Source: Pyronema omphalodes
Taxonomy: Eukaryota; Ascomycota; Pezizomycetes; Pezizales; Pyronemataceae
Length of the DNA: 64,000 nt
Direction of reading: 5' to 3'
Assembly: GCA_024516155.1 (NCBI GenBank)
Contig: JAJJXM010000020.1
Coordinates: 310,001 to 374,000, forward strand
A program made the translations under genes and the position numbers. The notes under the pieces are model-generated. The model ran no database searches. It saw nothing but the letters and a program-made list of their open reading frames with translations, and was not told the DNA's origin. This document shows, one piece after another, positions 58,872 through 64,000 of the stretch (positions within the stretch are counted from its first letter, which is position 1; the number at the start of each line of letters is the position of its first letter).

Positions 58872-61807
58872 ATGCTGTCCCGAAGCAGAGCGCTCGCAAG
58901 AGCATCCCGATCTCTGTACACCACCTCGAAGCCTCACACTCTACCCCGCCGAACCGCAATATGCTCAGCAACAACATCGCTCTCTCCCGTGCTTCGCCTC
59001 GGTGGAGTGAGACCCTTCTCGGTATCGAGTAGGGCCTTCCAGGCCGACCCCAACAACCCCGAAAAGAAGGATTCCCAAAAGAGTGGCAAACCGGAAGATT
59101 CAGAGAAACAGGTCGGTACCCCGCCACCGTTCGAAACATTTAAAATTGGCCCCTTCCACCAATTGGAAAATGCATTTCAGACCTACATTGTCTTTCATGT
59201 CTTTCCTGGAAAACCTGAAAAAGATATTCAGCGAGAATGGAATAGCCTGCCCACTTCGGAGAAGGTGAAAATTGCTGGAGAAGCCGCTAAATTCTTCCAG
59301 GCGAGCCACCACCCGCTACCATCCGTTATTCCCCCACCACTGAGCGAGTTCAAGCCCGTTCGATACGACCAGTTACATCCTGATTTGAAGGCGTGGGTAG
59401 ACTACCTGCTTGAATCGGACGAGGTGTCGGAGAGTATCGAAGAGCGATGGAACAAATTATCGAACGAACATAAGTACGAATTGGTGCAATCTATAACAAA
59501 GCTGGCAAAGTTCAATGAAATCCGCGCGGATCCCATGGGCGCTCTTAGAGGCTGGTTGGGCTCCATGGGCTCGCAGGGCGGAAACGGTGCGGATGGCAAG
59601 CAGGGTGCTGGAAAGGATGGCAAGAAGGATGGTTCTCATGGTGCTGGAGGTGCTGGTGGACAAGGAGGCTACCCTTTTAAGCTCGATCTTCAGACTGCGG
59701 TCTTCCTCTCATTCGCGACTTGGGCCTTTTTCAAGGTTATTTCGCCCGGTGAGGTATCTCGGGAGATTACCTGGCAAGAGTTCCGCAACACTTTCTTGGA
59801 CAAGGGATTAGTCGAGAAATTGGTGGTTATAAACCGCAACAAGGTGAAGGTCTACCTTTACTCTGACGCCACTGCCGCTGCCTACCCCGACTCTCCCGTA
59901 ACAAGTGGTAACTTCTTCTACTACTTTAGCGTTGGATCCGTCGAGGCATTCGAGCGCCGCTTGGAGGACGCCCAGAACGAGCTCGGCATTCCTAGTCACG
60001 AGCGTATTCCAGTTGCTTACAAGGATGAGATCTCGTGGACTGGAACCATTCTTTCGTTTGCACCGACTTTGTTGGTGATTGGTTCAATCATTTTCTTGTC
60101 TCGCCGTGCTGGAGGTGGTGGACAGAGCGGTATCTTCGGTATCGGAAAGTCTAGAGCCAAGATGTTCAACGAAGAGACTGGTATTAAGACTAAGTTTAAG
60201 GATGTCGCAGGAATGGATGAAGCCAAGGTTGAGATCATGGAATTCGTCTCTTTCTTAAAGACTCCTGAGAGATTCGAGAAGTTGGGAGCCAAAATTCCTC
60301 GTGGAGCGATTCTTTCTGGACCTCCCGGTACCGGAAAGACCTTGCTCGCCAAGGCTACCGCTGGAGAGGCCGGTGTACCCTTCTTCTCCGTCTCTGGATC
60401 CGAGTTCGTCGAGATGTTCGTGGGAGTTGGTCCCTCCCGTGTTCGTGACTTGTTTGCAAAGGCTCGTAAGAACACCCCTTGCATTATCTTCGTCGACGAA
60501 ATCGATGCCATTGGAAAGGCCCGTTCTAAGTCCAACTTCGGAGGTGGAAACGATGAGCGCGAGAGCACTCTCAACCAGCTTCTTACTGAGATGGACGGTT
60601 TCAACACCCAGGACCAGGTTGTTGTCCTTGCTGGTACCAACAGAGCCGATGTTTTGGACAAGGCTTTAATGCGACCTGGACGTTTCGACAGACACATTGT
60701 CATTGACCGTCCTACCATGGAGGGACGTAAGCAGATTTTCCAGGTGCACTTGAAGAAGATTACCACCAACGAAGAGATGGACTTCCTCAGTGGAAAGCTT
60801 GCTGCTTTGACTCCTGGATTCGCCGGAGCCGATATTGCCAACTGTGTCAACGAGGGAGCCTTGATTGGTAAGTCTCGCCATATCAGAACTCCGTATTTCA
60901 CCGCTAAAAATCCACAGCTGCCCGTCAATCTGCCGAGTCCGTCACTCTTGCCCACTTTGAGCAGGCCATCGAACGTGTCATCGGAGGATTGGAGAAGAAG
61001 TCCCTTGTCCTTTCTCCCTCTGAAAAGCGTACCGTTGCATACCATGAGGCTGGACACGCCATCTGTGGATGGTACTTTGAGTTTGCCGACCCCCTTCTCA
61101 AGGTCTCCATTATCCCTCGTGGTTCCGGAGCTCTTGGATACGCTCAGTACCTTCCCGCCGGAGAGCAATACCTTATGTCTGTCAACCAGTTGATGGACCG
61201 TATGGCCATGACTCTTGGAGGACGTGTCTCTGAGGAGCTTCACTTCCCCACTGTCACCTCAGGTGCTTCCGACGACTTTAACAAGGTCACCCGCATGGCC
61301 ACTGCCATGGTCACCAAGTGGGGAATGTCCAAGGAGGTTGGGTACCTTCACTTCGAGGACGACGAGGGCAAGCTTCAGAAGCCTTTCTCTGAGTCTACTG
61401 CGGAGAAAATCGACGCTGAGGTTAAGAAGATTGTCGATGAGGCTTACCTCAAGTGCAAGACTCTGTTGACTGAGAAGAAGCACGAGGTTGGTCTTGTTGC
61501 CGAGGAGCTCTTGAAGAAGGAGGTTCTTGGCCGTGAGGACATGATCAGACTACTAGGAAAGAGGTATGTATATGCTGCCGTTGATGACCAGTATTTGCAA
61601 GCGTACTGACACCAGTGCAACAGACCGTTTGCAGACAACCAAGAGTTTGAAAAGTTCTTCAAGCCTAAGGAGACTTCCGCCCCTCCGTAAGTCCCAACCT
61701 CTGCAATGGATATTCTTCATCAGCTAACAATGAATTCCAGCCCCTTCCCTAGCGATATCCCCCCCACCTCCACCGAGACTGACAACCCCACATCTCCCCC
61801 CGCTTAG
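58872..61807 (+). CDS. YTA12: Mitochondrial inner-membrane m-AAA protease subunit Yta12/Rca1
   Basis: Four exons: 58872-60867, 60918-61563, 61624-61686, 61741-61807, giving 924 codons (923 residues). The first ATG gives an Arg/Ser-rich matrix-targeting sequence ([20 protein letters not shown]). Two membrane segments lie at about 268-290 ([20 protein letters not shown]) and about 387-408 ([19 protein letters not shown]). The FtsH-type core has GPPGTGKT (about 483), DEIDA (about 541), the arginine-finger region [11 protein letters not shown] and the zinc protease motif HEAGH (about 708). [17 protein letters not shown] resembles Yta12 more than Afg3. The enzyme degrades and extracts inner-membrane proteins and matures ribosomal protein L32. 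The tail is Pro/Thr-rich. It is longer than yeast Yta12 because of a Gly-rich insert ([10 protein letters not shown]) before the first membrane segment. Confidence 0.95.
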
Positions 61808-62881
61808 ACAAAAGCAGTAATCCAGTTTACCTGAAATTAGATGCATATAGAAAGAAATCGTGCTAAACATGAAGCCTTCTTAGGCAAAAACTCAAAAACT
61901 TCTTTATTTTTATTGGATAGGAATGAGAGAAGTGCTGTACATATCATATAAGTCTCTTTTCTTTTGTTCACAATTTGTTTTCAATTTTTTCTCGCGGGTT
62001 TGTTTTGAATTGTTTGTTTTCTTTGAGTTGGTGGGCTTGGACCACATTGTACTATTATCTTCACTCTTCCTATTGTATCTAAGGCTTCTGGATTACATGG
62101 TGCTACCAGTTATTCGAAATATTGTCGAGGTGCCTGGGTTTTGAGTGTGCGCAAGATTATCTTAACTTAATGAAAGGGGATTTGGCCTGAGGCTATAACT
62201 GGATGTAAGTATTGATATTAATGCAAGGCGAACAGAAGAATTTATGAAATGGGCGATATAAAGATCGCAAGGATAAACAAACTTTTTCTCGGGCGGAATT
62301 TCAGATGTCTTGAAGCTTCCTTGCTACTCCCGCTCGATCCACTTATGCGCTCCACATGCCTGCCTTAAGAAGCATTGACATCCAGTTGATTCGTCCCTGC
62401 ATTTGAACTGTCAGGTTCCCAGACAATTAGGATCAAGATTGCTTTTCGGCTAACATAACACTAAGCTTTCGACGACGTTCGCGTGCTTTTTTCTGCTTTG
62501 GCAGAACCTGACAGACGCGGTAAACTGCTTAAGCGAGATGGTTGTAACAACTAGAGAACGGCCGCTTGCCGACCGAATACTCCGTCGCTCCTTTCTACAG
62601 TTTAAAACCAGCCACTTCCGTAACGTGCACACAGAGTTTGCAGCTTCGAGAATCCCGATCCGCCTTGTCGAACCGGCTGGGATACATACTCATCGGCTGT
62701 CGCAGGCATCGTTCATTATCGTCGGTCACCGCTAGCGTAGCCTAAATTTCTTGGTGCCCTTGGTACAACATAAGCCATATCTTAAATAGCGGCTTCTGGG
62801 GCTTGAAATAAGCATCTTTCAACTTCTTCCTCAACTAACCTTCCTTTCTTTTCCACCCTTTACAAAAAATCCTTCGCAAAC
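61808..62881. other. Intergenic between YTA12 and BOR1
   Basis: 3' flank of YTA12 and promoter of BOR1. The CT-rich leader ACCTTCCTTTC lies just before the BOR1 ATG. No other gene seen. Confidence 0.45.
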
Positions 62882-64000
62882 ATGGCGGCGGTTACAACAG
62901 TGGTACCGAATCAGAGAAATACGACAAAAGATCCTTGGTATAGGATTCAATGGTTTAGGGGCATGATTAATGATGTCAAACGAAGAGCACCGTATTACTG
63001 GAGTGATTATGCGGATGCTTGGGACTATCGAGTGATTCCTGCTACTGGTAAGTGTTTTTCTTTTACAGGTGGCTGGGGTGAAGAATTTGAAGTTTAATGC
63101 TGACGGGGGATTTTCGGTGAATTGCAGTTTATATGTATTTTGCCAAGTACGTTACGAACTTTGAATATTGAGTATTATCGGGACAGTTATATTAATGAAA
63201 TTACAGTATTTTGCCAGGACTTGCTTTCTCACTGGATATGTAAGTTCTTCACAATACGAATGGAATGAGAATAGGATAGCTAATAATATATACAGGTATG
63301 AGAAAACCAACGGATCTTATGGAGTAAATGAATGTCTATTGGCCTCGGTTTTGGGTTCCATTGTCTTTTCTTTACTCGCAGCACAACCGCTGTGTATTGT
63401 CGGAGTCACTGGTCCCATCACTGTGTTTAGTTACACTGTTTACAACATCATCACCCCTCGGTGAGTTTTCATCTCCAGCACCTTATTATTTTTTGGCAAT
63501 ATTTTGAACAAATACTTACCGGTATTGGAACAGTGGTACTCCGTATTTCGAGTTCATGTGCTGGGTCTGCCTCTGGTCCATGGTCATGCACGCCTTCCTG
63601 GCCATTTCCAACGCCAGCAACCACGTAAAATGGGTAACTCGTTTCAGCTGCGATATTTTCGGTTTCTACGTCGCATTCATTTATCTTCAGAAGGGAATCC
63701 AAATTCTTGAAGTCCAGTACCGCGGGGGTGACGCCTCTGCTTATCTTAGCATCGCCATCTCTCTCTTGGTGTTGATCGTTGGATACCTTGCTGGTATTCT
63801 GGGAGAGAGTACGATGTTTAATCACACCGTGAGAGTCTTTTTCAAGGATTATGGTACCCCGTTGGCGGTGATCTTCTTTTCAGGATTCCAGTATATCGGA
63901 AAGATGAAGAGTATTGAACTTGAGAAGCTGCCAATTGGAAAGGCTTTCACGACGACACCGGGAAGAGCTTGGTTTGTCAGGTTCTGGGAGATTGAAACTG
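62882..64000 (+). CDS. BOR1: Bor1-type borate/bicarbonate (SLC4 family) transporter, 5' part
   Basis: Exons 62882-63047, 63128-63146, 63207-63239, 63296-63460 and 63534 onward; the gene runs off the right edge. After a short cytosolic N-terminus come DDVKRR-like basic residues (NDVKRRAPYYWSDYADAWDY) and RVIPATVYMYFANILPGLAF, the typical start of SLC4/Bor1 proteins. SVLGSIVFSLLAAQPLCIVG, GVTGPITVFSYTVYN and CWVCLWSMVMHAFLAISNAS follow, conserved membrane segments 2-4 of the family. Yeast Bor1 exports borate and helps protein traffic to the vacuole. Exon 2 (19 nt) and exon 3 (33 nt) are very small but have clean splice sites and keep the frame. Confidence 0.92.

Overview
The window looks like a filamentous ascomycete (Pezizomycotina), most likely a leotiomycete. 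The coding regions are cut by short introns (about 50-99 nt) with GTRNGT-type donors, CTRAC-like branch sites and YAG acceptors. The recognisable genes are typical of that group: the pH regulator PacC, the cell-wall-integrity MAPKK Mkk1, the proteasome ATPase Rpt3, the mitochondrial m-AAA protease Yta12, a Bor1-type transporter, an F-box/WD40 protein and a C2H2-patatin protein. The class assignment is inference from protein resemblance; the exon models are read directly from the sequence.

Layout. 1-5.3 kb: a partial acidic hypothetical gene (minus), a MITE, a tRNA-Ala(AGC) and a small secreted WY-repeat protein with a premature in-frame stop. 5.9-7.7 kb: an ORF1-only non-LTR retroelement with target-site duplications; a second, nearly identical and 5'-truncated copy lies inverted at 31.5-32.9 kb. 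10.1-11.4 kb: an F-box gene. 13-16.5 kb: dense micro- and minisatellites. 17.1-19.8 kb: pacC (five exons), followed upstream by a cluster of GCCAAG hexamers, the PacC recognition sequence. 22.6-33.7 kb: gene-poor DNA with minisatellites, a second MITE, dispersed repeats and the wreck of a membrane-protein gene beside retroelement copy 2. 33.7-35.3 kb: MKK1. 35.3-46.0 kb: gene-poor, with a tiny Tourist-like MITE and a long (GGTTGTTT)n array. 46.0-47.6 kb: F-box/WD40 gene. 47.6-52.1 kb: minisatellites, a TPR gene relic and one copy of a 214-bp dispersed repeat. 52.1-55.8 kb: seven-exon C2H2-patatin gene. 57.1-64 kb: the most gene-dense part, with RPT3 and YTA12 head to head and then the 5' half of BOR1, which runs off the right edge.

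The genes do not form a cluster or pathway. They are housekeeping and signalling genes (ambient pH, cell wall stress, protein turnover, borate/anion export) set in a repeat-rich background. The parts that deserve a second look are the secreted repeat protein, the half-LINE pair, the C2H2-patatin fusion and the putative PacC-site cluster upstream of pacC.
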